Shown here one piece after another: positions 30,280 through 41,118 of a stretch of 64,000 bases of DNA. The notes below the pieces were generated by a model, which saw only the letters and a list, made by a program, of their open reading frames with translations, ran no database searches and had not been told where the DNA came from. How positions within the stretch are numbered: position 1 is the stretch's first letter; each line of letters opens with the position of its first letter. This DNA is from Ceratothoa steindachneri. Taxonomy: Eukaryota > Arthropoda > Malacostraca > Isopoda > Cymothoidae. A program made the position numbers and the translations under genes. The stretch lies in the NCBI GenBank assembly GCA_963969495.1, contig OZ018331.1, positions 147,852,387-147,916,386 of the forward strand, given 5' to 3'.

Positions 30280-30840
30280 AAACACATTCATCCTTGGGGA
30301 TTCCAATGCTCACGACACTGCGTGGCTCGACACATGACAGACCGACACCCAAGGCACGCTCATATCACAACAATTACACTCACACGTCATACTCAATAAC
30401 ACATCTTCACCCACACGTAAGCCATACATCGTCAACATTCATCCTACCTCACCAGACATATCACTCGCATCTCCAAACTTCTCGCACAAAACCACATGGG
30501 GCACCACACATAAATTCTTCTCGGATCACCTCCCCATACACCTCTCTTACAAACTCTCGATCCACTACACACGCAGACCAAACATAACATACATAAACTA
30601 CAAGCGAGTTGACTGGTCCGCCTTTACCGCCCTAATTGAGGAACACCTACAAACATTGAACATTACAGACTACAATAACATCGATCTTGCGTACAACAGT
30701 TCGATGACACAATTACATGTGCAAACAAATCGCACATACCCACAGGCACTATCAGACACTACAACTCGTGTTTCAACAAAAATAAAAATAAAACTCAAAA
30801 CACCTCCGCAAACAGCTCCCCACACAGGATATCCTTGAGT
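30280..30840 (+). pseudogene. Endonuclease C-terminal part of the third LINE
   Basis: Frames here give FILGDSNAHDTAWLD, SPDISLASPNFSHK, SDHLPIHLSYKLSIHY and YINYKRVDWSAFTALIEEHL. The G-D-x-N and S-D-H motifs are the catalytic blocks of AP-type endonucleases. Several stops and shifts interrupt them. Confidence 0.65.
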
Positions 30841-31199
30841 ACATCAGGACATCCAATATAGAAATAGACTAGGATATCAAACACTAACAACTCACTAAAT
30901 GGAAACAACTCTCTGACAACACATTCAACACAAACCCTTCCAAACTTTGGAAGCTCATACCAGGCCTCAACAACAGATACACAGATACAACACATGAGGC
31001 CATCCTAACACCAACACATACTAGTATACCAACTGACAAGCTTCAAGCTCACATCCTCAACAAGCACTACTCCAACATATGCAGACTCACTCACAGACGA
31101 GAGGACCGTACCATTCTAAAACGCCTACATGCACTTACACTATCACACAACAGGCCACCCCTGTTATTAACCAACATGACACTCACGGCCATCCACACG

Positions 31200-32480
31200 A
31201 CAAAAACACCTCCTCCACAGGACCTGACGGAATTTCATAGTTACACCTAAAACATTTAGGCCCACACGCCATAAGAGCACTCACAGACATCTTCAATCTA
31301 TCACTCAGAACAAATAGAATTCCCGATATCTGGAAACTTGCCAACATTATACCTATCCTGAAGCCCAACAATCACCCACAGAACCAGTCTCTTACATACT
31401 TTTTTCACTACTCTGCAACCTATCAAAAATACTTGAAAGATTGGTTCTCAACAACATATTACTACACATACCAGTCTACCCCACACAACACAGTTTCAGG
31501 CCACAACACTCCACTTCCACTCTCCTCACAAACATGACGCAAACAATCCTCGAAGGCCTCAACTCAACAAAACCTGCGTACAGATTACTCATTGCCGCCA
31601 TAGCCATCAACAAATCCTCCGACATAGTCCCACGACACATACTTATAGACAAGATACTCAACATACACATCTACCCAAACTTTAAAAAGTGGCTAACCAA
31701 TTTTCTTTCAGACAGACACGGGTGCACAGTATACAAAGGCAAGTCCTCCAGAAACACTTCACTATACTAACAGAGTACCATAGGGCTTCGTACTCTCACC
31801 CACACTTTTCAATCTATTCATGCATGACACAAAACACCCCACTTAACCCAACACGCACATTATGTAGTACGCAGATGACCTCACAATACCCTCACAACAT
31901 CTTAAACATGAGGCCACCGCCAAACAACTTTAACAATACATATACACAATAGAGAACTGACTATACAACAACAGAATGAAGGTCTACACAAACAAATAAT
32001 CACTCAAGCTCATAATACCATACAACACAGAATCAGACTATAGCCACACATTGCATTATACAACATTCCTATCCCAGTCACATCCACCCTCAAAATCCTT
32101 GGAGTAACACGTGAGATAGAGATGACATTCAAGCAACACACAGACGACATTTACACTAAGGCCCAAAATAGACTGAACGTCATCCGCTCCCTCACTAACA
32201 CAACCTACGGACACACCAAGGAGGACATTACAAAAGGTATAAGCACTACATTAGACTCCTACTAACATATGCACATACTGCATGGCAGCCTGACACTGCT
32301 AACACCCACATAAATGAACTACAAACAACACAAAACACTGCCCTACGCATTGCTACCGGCTGCTCAAAATCAACACCCACCACACACTTACATGAAACAA
32401 TCCATTTCATCCCTCTCGGGTATCACATAGACATGAGAGGTACGCACGCATACACATCCACAACAGACCCTCAACACCCT
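31200..32480 (+). pseudogene. Reverse transcriptase part of the third LINE
   Basis: Frames here give LKHLGPHAIRALTDIFNLSL, RIPDIWKLANIIPILKP and HSFRPQHSTSTLLTNMTQTI, then LTNFLSDR, YADDLTIPSQHLKHEATAKQ and LGVTREIEMTFKQHTDDIY. The YADD box is intact but the surrounding frame is not. Confidence 0.7.
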
Positions 32481-32689
32481 CTACACTTCATGCAGACACC
32501 AACGTAAGCACAAAGACACAATCACAAGCACACTGGCCAGACCCTACCACTCCCTCTATTCCTCTTTCCCCCCAGATCCCCCTGATGTCTCCCAGCGGAC
32601 TCGCATCCACACAGAATTCACCTGGCGGGCACTGGCCTCCCTTAAATCCAACCCTGATTTGGAACCAAACCTCCCCCGGTAAATAATGA

Positions 32690-32935
32690 GAAGCGTGAGC
32701 TCTCCCGGTGGGAACCGGTGCAGCTGGGGCGCCTACGATGTGGACACCACACAGCCATCCAAGCATACAAGTACAAGATTGGACTTGTTCCGGACGATGC
32801 CTGCTGGGACTGCACTTTGGGATCGGCGAACACGGAGCATGTCCTCAAACCCTGCCCGTACACACCACACGCACTAAGAGCATACAAAGGTCAATAATAT
32901 CCTGCAGATGTACTGGAGGCCATTTTTTCATTGTG
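32690..32935 (+). pseudogene. C-terminal Cys-rich tail of the third LINE
   Basis: The plus strand reads GRLRCGHHTAIQAYKYKIGL, PDDACWDCTLGSANTEHV and LKPCPYTPHALRAYKG. A C-x2-C-x8-H-x4-C pattern of this type ends many Jockey and I-type ORF2 proteins. The first section carries a frameshift. Confidence 0.65.
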
Positions 32936-32940
32936 TAATC

Positions 32941-33500
32941 GGAATATTTAATTTTATAGGGAAGGGCCGGCAAAACCTAATGGGTATATTCATGGGCAAC
33001 CCATTTAGGTCAATTTTGCTCCACCTGCTTCTCAGCCAATTGTGTAAGTGGAACGCCCCCGTGACACTCGAGTGAAACCAGAGCCAGTATGGTTCGGAAG
33101 ACGTCTTACCCTCACATTTCCCTCTTTTTCCCCACTCCCTTCCACGGAATGAAGAGGGTCAGATAATTTTTTTGTACTCTACTTAAGAAGTACATATTGG
33201 GAACATTTGTAAGGTAAGGCTGACGTCGCCGTTAAATCTCCAATATATATATATTTTGGCTTCTCATAGTCAGACAGCGCTGTCTCAATTTTGTAAATTT
33301 GTATCTCAACTTATTTTTGTATTTTGTAAATATTGCCTACGTATATATTGTAAATTTACTTGGGGAAATGAATTTAGATAATGTAGAAGGTTGCGTATCT
33401 GTCTCCTTTGCTGCCAAAAGTGCACATTTGCTTACCCATCAGTTCGAGTTCCAAACCCTAGTGAAAAAGGTGTGAAGGGTACACTGTATCCCACCATAAC
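32941..33500. other. No recognised gene
   Basis: AT-rich, with a TATATATATATT stretch near 33243 and no convincing ORF. Confidence 0.4.
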
Positions 33501-33559
33501 GTGTGTGATAGAAAAAGTTCAGTTAAACTTTTTAAGCAGGTGTCATTAAAGAGTCTTTT

Positions 33560-34490
33560 CCATTGTGTGCAGCTGTGTCGAGATGGAAGTCATAAAATAA
33601 ATCTCTGCTTTCCTGCACGCGAGCTACAACAAATCAGACAAGCCAAGCGGCTCAACATCAGCCGGATGACCGTCCACAGAGTCGCGGAGAGGCTCAAGAA
33701 CGGGGAAGACCTCAAAGGTCGACCTTATTCAGACAGACTTCAATTTGTCACCCGTTTGGCGGTAAGAAAGACCTTCGAAAGTGCTCCAAAGCTAAAAATA
33801 ACCACGTTCGCCGTCAAGGAGGATGGCGTCAAGAGATTAGGGTGCGTGGAAAGGCCTCTGCTCACTGACCGTATGCGAGAACAACGTTGGAAGCTCTGTC
33901 GTTGTCTTCTCAACGACTTGAAGATTCATGGCAATCGAATTCTTAATTTTCTGATGAAAAAACCTTCACAGTCGATTTGGTCATCACCAAGTAGAACGAC
34001 CTCGTGGTGAGCTTCGGCCAGGATGTCTCCAAGATACACTACGTGTCCATGACGAGTACCAAGTATCTGTGATGATGCTCGGCGTCGTGGCGTCGAATAG
34101 CAATAAGATGCCACCGGTGTAGTTTGCAGCCGGTTAGAGGTACACCACGGTCGATTACAGGGACATTTTGGCCATAAAAGTCCACGAAGAAGGCGAACTA
34201 CATCTTTCAGGAGAATGGTATTCCGGCACACACGGCCAACACCGTGCAAGAGTAGTTGGGATGAAACATGAACTTCTGGTCGAAGAACTTTTGACCGACG
34301 CGGTCACCCGACCTCAATCCCCTCGCCTACAGCGTGTGGCCGCATGTCGAGGACAAGGCTTGCAAGGTCCGACACAGCAACGTCGACGAGCTGAAGTCCT
34401 CCATCAACCGTTCGTGGGCCAGCAAGAGGAAGGACTTCGTTTGCATCGTGTGCGCGGCCTTCAGGTATCGCCTTGAACGCGTGCTATTAG
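33560..34490 (+). pseudogene. Mariner-type transposase relic
   Basis: The plus strand gives ELQQIRQAKRLNISRMTVHR, VAERLKNGEDLKGRP (helix-turn-helix), then CVERPLLTDRMREQRWKL, the catalytic FSDEK-like LNF.DEKTFTVDLVITKQND (shifted), FQENGIPAHTANTVQEWL and SPDLNPLAYSVWPHVEDKAC. The second Asp block (normally QQDGAPAH) reads QENG and the third (SPDLNPxD) reads SPDLNPLA, so two of three catalytic Asp are lost. I could not define its terminal inverted repeats. Confidence 0.75.
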
Positions 34491-35079
34491 CCGAGTGCGG
34501 CCATATTGATTAAATATTACAATTTTATCGCATATGTAGACGGTAAAACAATAAAGACAGGCCCAACTGCATCAAAACACTCATTGTGTCCTTTGTTCCG
34601 AGCAAGAGTGGGCTTTGGTCTGTGCATGGTCTCCGCCTCCAAGTGCGACCTCGTCCCGTCTAGTGGCCTGGCAGGGCAATGCAAATCGAGGCACCTCTTC
34701 GCTCGGAAGAGGGGCTCCCTTCCAACCACATGACTGTGTTAAATTGGCTTCTGCATTTATTATTTTCTGAGCTTCCTTCGGGTAGCTCCAATTCTAAAAG
34801 GGAGACCCATCCTACCTACTCTTTCTCAGTGGCCGCTCCATGGCTCTCCAAGCCGATAGGGGGTTTCCACCACCTCATAAATCTATCGATAGGGTCTTTC
34901 TACCTCAGTTACTTCGTTAGAGTCGTCTCTAACCGACTTTCTTGATTTACCTGTGGTGGATCACTTTTATTCCTCAGGGTTCCACCAATACTAAAATAAC
35001 TTGCGGTGACAGCGTTGACTGGAGTCGCGCTCCCGGTGGGCGCAGCTAAACCTGGTGAAATTCCCCCCACTATTTCCCG
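34491..35079. other. No recognised gene
   Basis: Short frames at 34506-34945 have no family motif. This may include the 5' part of the LINE relic that follows. Confidence 0.35.
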
Positions 35080-35347
35080 ATGGAGGTGAGCATGTTGACA
35101 ATGATAACGAATCTTACACAGATAGACTTTATGCCTGTTGAGTTCCTTGGCGGAATCATCGGCATCTCTGTGAGCATGATCAGAAAGTGTCCCCTCTTAA
35201 TATGGAAATGGAGCAAGGGGCACTCAAGTCCCAGTTGGCAAGGTCTTACACATGAGCGAATAATTATTCGATGGGAGACACACCCGAGCCTAAACCTCTT
35301 CATGGACAAGATCCAGCTGGGTCAACAGAGGTTTCTGAGGACCCAGC

Positions 35348-36230
35348 TTGTACGATCCTGCCAGCTTTAAAGGCTTTTTCGCCATTCGTTGCTTGATGTC
35401 TACAGGGCACATGTTCCATCAAGGTCAGGCTCTGTCCTGGTTAATTGGTAGGGAACTGAAAGTCACTTTTTTCTCAGACGGGACCCTTCCGACGAATGCC
35501 GCTGACCATGGAATCAAGACACTTAATGGTTCGCTGTTGCAAGTAACACCGCATTCTCTCATGAATATAGTAAACGGAGTAGTTTACACGAGGGAAATCG
35601 TTGACTACTTCGTAGAAGAGATCACAGAAGATCTGGTTAACCAGGAAGCAACCAAGGTCAAGCGTGTGATTTGGAAACAGGAAAGAGCCTAGAGACTGGC
35701 CCCTACATTCTTAGTCATGTTCAACAGTGACAGGCTTCCTGATTCAGTGAGTGCTGGGTATTATCTCTATCGCGTCAAAGCATTCGTTGCTCGGCCGCGG
35801 AGGTGTTTTTACTGCCAATGCTTCGGCCAAACGATTAGTCGTGTCAACCCGAAATCTGTGCAATCTAGACAAGGACCTTACATGACAAGTCACTGACATA
35901 CACACCCAAATGTTTTAATTGTGGTGAGCCACGCACTGCTTCTTTGAAGCAATGTACATATCTCAAATATTTTCGAGAATGAAGTCATGACCGTTCAGGC
36001 TACATACATAATCTAGTATCAAAAGGTCAGGGAAATGGTCGTATATCTTTGTGCGATCAAAGACTTTTTACGCCTCCAAGGTGAAGAAGGCAACCTCTGT
36101 TCCTCACCTACTCCTGGCCTTCGATCACCGTTACAACTGCCCTCAATCCGAACCCTTCTCTTAATTCTACATCTCCCAGGCGCCACACTATTGGAGCTGT
36201 GACTCTAACGGCTAACGTTCAAAACAGCTA
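35348..36230 (+). pseudogene. LINE ORF1 remnant with degenerate zinc knuckles
   Basis: An open frame (35348-35692) contains LVNQEATKVKRVIWKQERA, then in other frames LVMFNSDRLPDSVSAGYYLY, RVKAFVARPRRCFYCQCFGQ and CFNCGEPRTASLKQC. The arrangement (VxRV.RK strand, LP-SV-GYY, RVRPF-P-P-RCF-CQ-FGH) is the usual ORF1 core of I- or Jockey-type LINEs. The first knuckle has lost its His and last Cys. Confidence 0.6.
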
Positions 36231-36499
36231 AAACAAGAACCCACATCCCTCCCTACGTGACCTTCCATTGAGTCGTCAGAATTAGAGTAGGCAAATCCCC
36301 CCAGATGGTGGTTGTGATACTCTCTTCGGGGAATTGTAAGTCTGTCCCCCACAAGAAGGAGAGTATAATAGGAGCCTCGGCTCCTTCGACCTTATCCAGG
36401 GCTTGACGGGTGCCTCTGATACTTGGGACCCTCACAAAGATGAGCGACCCACGACCTTCAGGTCACGCCTACATTCCAGGCAGTATTTTATTTGAACAT

Positions 36500-37390
36500 T
36501 TTAGAGCACACACCATGTCACGGTGTACCAGCGCCTTTGTACATAGATGGCTCCAAATCAGAAAAGTGTGTCAGCTCCCTTGCCCTCTTCTCCCTGTTTG
36601 AAGTTGGCGTTGATATAAAGGGTGGTCATTAAGACAGATGCATCGTCTACCTTCATAGCCGAGCCAGTTGCAATACCCCACTCCTTGGTACGGGAGATTA
36701 CACGTCATGCCGGTTTTGGAGACCAAATTTTGTATTATAGCGACTCTAGAGCGACCTGAATGCTCTCGAGGCATTGTAAATTTGAAGTACCTGGTTTGCA
36801 GTAGGCGTGACGCGAACGGCTGCTGCAAGCCTGATGGATGTCGAGATTGTCTTCTGCTGGGTTTCTGTACATGTAAGGATTGCGGGAAATGAGCGTGCAT
36901 ATTAGGATGCCAAAGAGTTCGTGAATAAATAGTGACCTCACCAGCGTTTCACTCTTCTTAACACTGACTTCATGGCTAGAATCAGGTTATCGCTTCAGGC
37001 TGCCTGGCAAAAAGATGAAAAGTGGCCGACATGAGCCTAAAATTGTTTGCCATCGCACCGCGATTGTTCCAGTGGACCTACTCACCAATGCCCGGCCACT
37101 TTAGTCCATTTCTGTCGTCTCTGTATAGAACACACTTGCGGGATGCACCGCCATTTGGTGCAGCGCTAGGCCGCACCTTACCTCGACGAAAGCGTGTTCT
37201 ACTAGAGCCCCGGGGCATATTCTGGTTTGGGGGCCAGTTCTGGAATATCTTCGCGCATTTTACCTATTCCGGCACCTGAAAGATCGAGGTCGCTGCCCCT
37301 TCTTCCTTGTACTCCGGACGGATTCGTGCACACAAACCTGTGGCCTTATTAAATTTCTGGAGGAGACAGGGAAACCTCCCTCATTGTATA
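36500..37390 (+). pseudogene. LINE RNase H domain and C-terminal tail
   Basis: The plus strand reads PLYIDGSKSEK (first Asp), YYSDSRAT-like LNALEAL text (Asp block) and IVFCWVSVHVRIAGNERAY (the W-x-P-x-H-x-x-x-x-GNE-x-AD block with Asp changed to Tyr). After this, AAWQKDEKWPT and ILVNFWRRQG-like text represent the C-terminal region. RNase H in I-like LINEs helps remove RNA during cDNA synthesis. Frames are broken at several places. Confidence 0.6.
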
Positions 37391-37682
37391 TAGTGTTTTG
37401 GTGTTGAAGACATGCTCGAGCGCCATAGCTCTTCTAATTTTAGCTGTTTTCTCTGTTCAGTTTTGTGTTGGTCTTCGGTTCGTTCTTTTTGTAGTTATCT
37501 TTTTTGTTCCATTTAATATAACCTATAAATAAGACATATTAAGCAAAGAATTAAATTTCATCGGCTATGCGTATGGTAGAAATCGGCGAATGGACGCCTT
37601 AAAATAACAAGGTCAGCTGACCAAAAAGTCGTGTGCGTTTACTTATTCTGATTTATGACCTTACGACCTTCAAAACTCTTAA

Positions 37683-38158
37683 GAAATCCTGGACTAACCT
37701 TGGGAGGACCTTGGCAATTCTCTCATTCGAAATAGAATGTGAAACAACGTAAGGGTTTCAAATTTTGTTAGAATCGACCGAATAGTTATGATGTTATCGC
37801 CCAAACAAAATAATCCCTGGGCTAACCCTGGGAGGACTTTTTCAATTATATTATTCGAAATAGAATGTTAAACAACATAAGGGTTTAAAACTTCGTTAGA
37901 ATGGGCAAAATAGTTATGATGTTATTGCCAAAACAAAATAATTCCCTGGCTAACCTATGGAGGACTTTGTCAATTATATCATTCGAAAGAGAATATAAAA
38001 CAACATAAGGGTTTTGCTAAAACAAAATAATTCCCTGGCTAACCTATGGAGGACTTTGTCAATTATATCATTCGAAAGAGAATATAAAACAACATAAGGG
38101 TTTCAAATTTCGTTAGAATCGGCCAAATAGTTATAATGTTATTACAAAAACAATAATA
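37683..38158 (+). repeat. ~128-bp tandem repeat, four copies (one truncated)
   Basis: Units start with CTGGCTAACC-TGGGAGGACTTT at about 37683, 37812, 37940 and 38028. Each contains CATTCGAAATAGAATGT, AACAACATAAGGGTTT and AATAGTTATGATGTTATTGC. Copy 3 is about 88 bp because its second half is missing. Copies 3 and 4 are nearly identical to each other in the shared part. No coding meaning is seen. Confidence 0.9.
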
Positions 38159-41113
38159 AAGCAAAATGAGGACCGACCGAGATGTAGAGTCGCACGCGAC
38201 TAAAAATAGCCTATTAACTAACGTGACAAAATCTAACTTATCCTTACTCAACCCATTCTATTCCTCCCTAATCTAACCTAACCTTATGTAGCTCAGATTG
38301 TAGATGCTACACATAAAATAAATGTATTTGTAGATCACTCACTATGGCACACGCAAACTTTTCTCTTTCAACAATCAGCATATCACTACTAGACGCTAAA
38401 TCACGACTCGAGAAACACCTTGATGGTTCTGATGTTTATATAATCTGAGACTGATATCAATGGACGATTACCTGAATACAAAGGAACATAAATAGAATCG
38501 ATCTTGTCTTGCCTCAATAAAATAGACCTGTGATTAATGTCCTTGCGTCCACTTGAAACCAGTCTGGTTCAAGGTGATATTGAATTCCTTCTCGGTAAGT
38601 ATAAGAGTGTCTAGAAATAAATCTTAGATATATCTATGATTCTTTTTTCTTTGATATTTAATGAATAATAACTAGATCAGTAGACACTAAGTATTCAAAA
38701 GCCATTGATTTTAGGAAAAGATTTGTTTTTTTGTTGGTAAATTCAAGAGTAAACACAGGTTAAATGAGACATCTATTCTTTCTTACAAGATGCCACTACG
38801 AACCAGATAAATAAATTCTTGATTTTTATGTTAATCGTTTCCTAGTATAAAATTTAAGCCCTTTATATTATGTCATCTTCCAGATAGGGATCCTCGAACC
38901 ATTAGGAGAAGATGGTATCTCTTTGTAAATATCTCTGCATGTGGTTTTTGTATTTTTGTCATTCTCTTTTTACGATGTTTCCTACTCTTTTGCATAAAAA
39001 AAACGTCATGAATTTGAATCATAAAGCCTGTCAAGTACGGGTAATCATTCTAATATTTACTTTGGACCATCTATAAACATTAAAATTCACTACTCGCTAT
39101 TCAAAACCAAAAATATTTCATCTCACGCGAATACCTTTTCATAAGGTGTTAGATAAATTGAAAACAATCTTACTTGGCCGAACGAAAACTATAGAAAATT
39201 TTGTCAAATTCTTTGAGAACGCGGAAAACCTTTATGGAAAAATACGATGTATTGTAATTTTGCCAGAATTAATTGTAAAAAAAAATTGTCTGGGTCTTTC
39301 TAGTTTTCAAGGAAATGATGTCAACGGTTTTTCCTATCATGCAAAATTTCAGATATTGTGTTGATTTGCATTCAAAGGCAACTCTATTTTTATAAAATGG
39401 TTTAGAAAATGATAATAAAAAATTATCGGTAGTTTCAAACATGAAAATTAAAACTGGTTGCAGAGAAATTTCATCGGAGGGTTAAAATAAAAAAAAATAG
39501 TAGTAGTCTAAATTGTAGAAGATATAAGAGAGGCTTAGCAAATATAATAAATGTTATTTTCATACACATTTACACCCTCTGATTTATGACAAAAAGATCC
39601 ACTGGAAGAATTTCTATAACATCACTCAGGAAAAATATAATTATTCATGCCTTACAATTTCTCGTTTTTTACTGCCCTCCATGCAGCCCTAAAACCCCCG
39701 TTTATAAAATATTTGTTCCAGAATATCAGGAAGGAATATATCTATCACCCAATTCGATTATCAAAGAAGCAACAAGTGAATTAAATGATAGAGAAATTCT
39801 CCTTTTTTATTATTGTTTACAGTTCGTACTTAGAAGTTCTCGTCTGTTAATTTCCTTAATAGAGTTGACGCTGGATGAAAAGTTTGTGAGTCCTTAAAAA
39901 GCTCCCATTATATCTGGAACTCTTTGTGTGTGGAGGAATTCAGATATGTGTACAAACACGGACTATATTAATGACTTTTCCTACTATTTCTTTCTACAAC
40001 ATACATGAGTTAAGTAGTAAAATTGCCAAGACTTTTTAACATAGTCACAAAGAATAACTTACCTCAGGATCTGTCCGACCTACAGAACAGCTTCAACCAA
40101 GCAGCAAAAATTAAAATGCCTCAAATAGTATCCTGGAATTATAAAAAAGTACAAAATTTACGTAAAAGTTCCCACATTTTAAATTATCATTGGTAGGCCC
40201 ATGATCAAACCTCCTCAAAATAGATTTTAGCAGCTATCTATCGTCTTTAGGTAAAATTTGGAAAAGCGTTGTCCCCGAGTTGGGATACAGCTTTAAGCAG
40301 CAATTCAGAAATCTATGACTTGGAAAGGGTTCACTGACCTATGATTCTATATTTTGTGTAATTTTGATTAGGATAACTATGTACCTGGGATGTAGGCCGA
40401 AGAGTAACAACGGTCAACGATTCATATACAGACAATCCAAACTCCAATGGTAGATTGAAGAACCTATTGAGAATTTAGGTAACCTTCCGGAAGCAGGCAG
40501 AATTTAGTGCCCTTGACGGAAATACAGTGTGATCTCGGTGCCCTTGGATGAAATTGAGAGTTATGATTAAGTCATACTGGCGAAAACCACGTCTGTTAAG
40601 TTTGTGAACTATAGAATATTAAGATGAGAATAGTAATTTGAGATTGAGGGAAGAGGATATAATGTAAACAAGATCAATTGTTATTTGCTTTGAAGTTCAG
40701 CAATTTTTTCAGACAGAAAATTCTTGTAGGATTGTCCTGCGAGACGACTATGTACTCGTGTCTCTGTTGTCTTGTTCAGTAAATTCAAAGGAAAAGTCTA
40801 TTTTCTTTAAGAGCCTAAGATTAGGAGGAAGGAACCTAGTGCAAGCATATTTTGCATGAACCAAGTACCACTACTTACATGCTGCAACGGAATGACTATA
40901 AGATCTCAAATTAACTTCACATCGCCTTTACTCATTTTGCTTATGGTTTACCTGGTACTAAAGAAAGAATATCATAACAATAACTGCCTGAAGGCCCTAG
41001 CAGAAATTCTGATTCGACTCCGCAAAGGGTAATTCTGGTGCTCGCGGTCAGAATAATGGTCGCAGTTCCGCGAAAAGGTACATATCAAATTTCATAAGCA
41101 AATTTCTTGAAAG
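38159..41113. other. No recognised gene
   Basis: Nearly 3 kb of AT-rich DNA with short ORFs only (39146-39364 and 39586-39897, plus). Neither has a recognisable domain or strong codon bias. The region is interrupted at 41114 by the LTR element. Confidence 0.4.
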
Positions 41114-41118
41114 ATACC
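41114..41118. repeat. 5-bp target-site duplication, left (ATACC)
   Basis: ATACC immediately precedes the 5' LTR and recurs immediately after the 3' LTR at 47074-47078. A 5-bp duplication is what Gypsy integrases usually make. Confidence 0.9.

Larger units (their letters stand above)
29484..32940 (+). mobile_element. Third LINE, decayed, A/C-rich (plus strand)
   Basis: The sequence encodes, in many frames, an AP endonuclease and RT. Endonuclease traces: INILQPNIHIITNKLQEL, IALIQETKLRATHKT, FILGDSNAHDTAW (G-D-x-N-A-H) and SDHLPIHLSYK. RT traces: PDGIS-LHLKHLGPHAIRA, IPDIWKLANIIPILKP, QYADDLTIPSQ-like YADD near 31870, and a C-terminal Cys motif (CWDCTLGSANTEHVLKPC). Motif A is not identifiable. 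It starts about 110 bases after the intact LINE tail. The strand is conspicuously poor in G. Confidence 0.75.
35080..37390 (+). mobile_element. RNase H-encoding LINE relic with endonuclease and RT deleted
   Basis: The segment has a gag-like ORF1 remnant (35348-36230) and then, within about 300 bases, an RNase H domain (36500-36940) and a C-terminal tail. The endonuclease and RT expected between them are absent. A LINE with ORF1 plus C-terminal RNase H belongs to the I-like group. A large internal deletion is the simplest explanation. Confidence 0.65.

Noticed and set aside
34168..34476. 102-codon plus-strand ORF in the mariner relic
   Set aside because: It is out of frame with the transposase blocks FQENGIPAHTA and SPDLNP, which lie in the same stretch.
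39586..39897. 103-codon ORF in the gene-poor stretch
   Set aside because: No domain, no nearby splice signals in frame and no similarity to anything I recognise.
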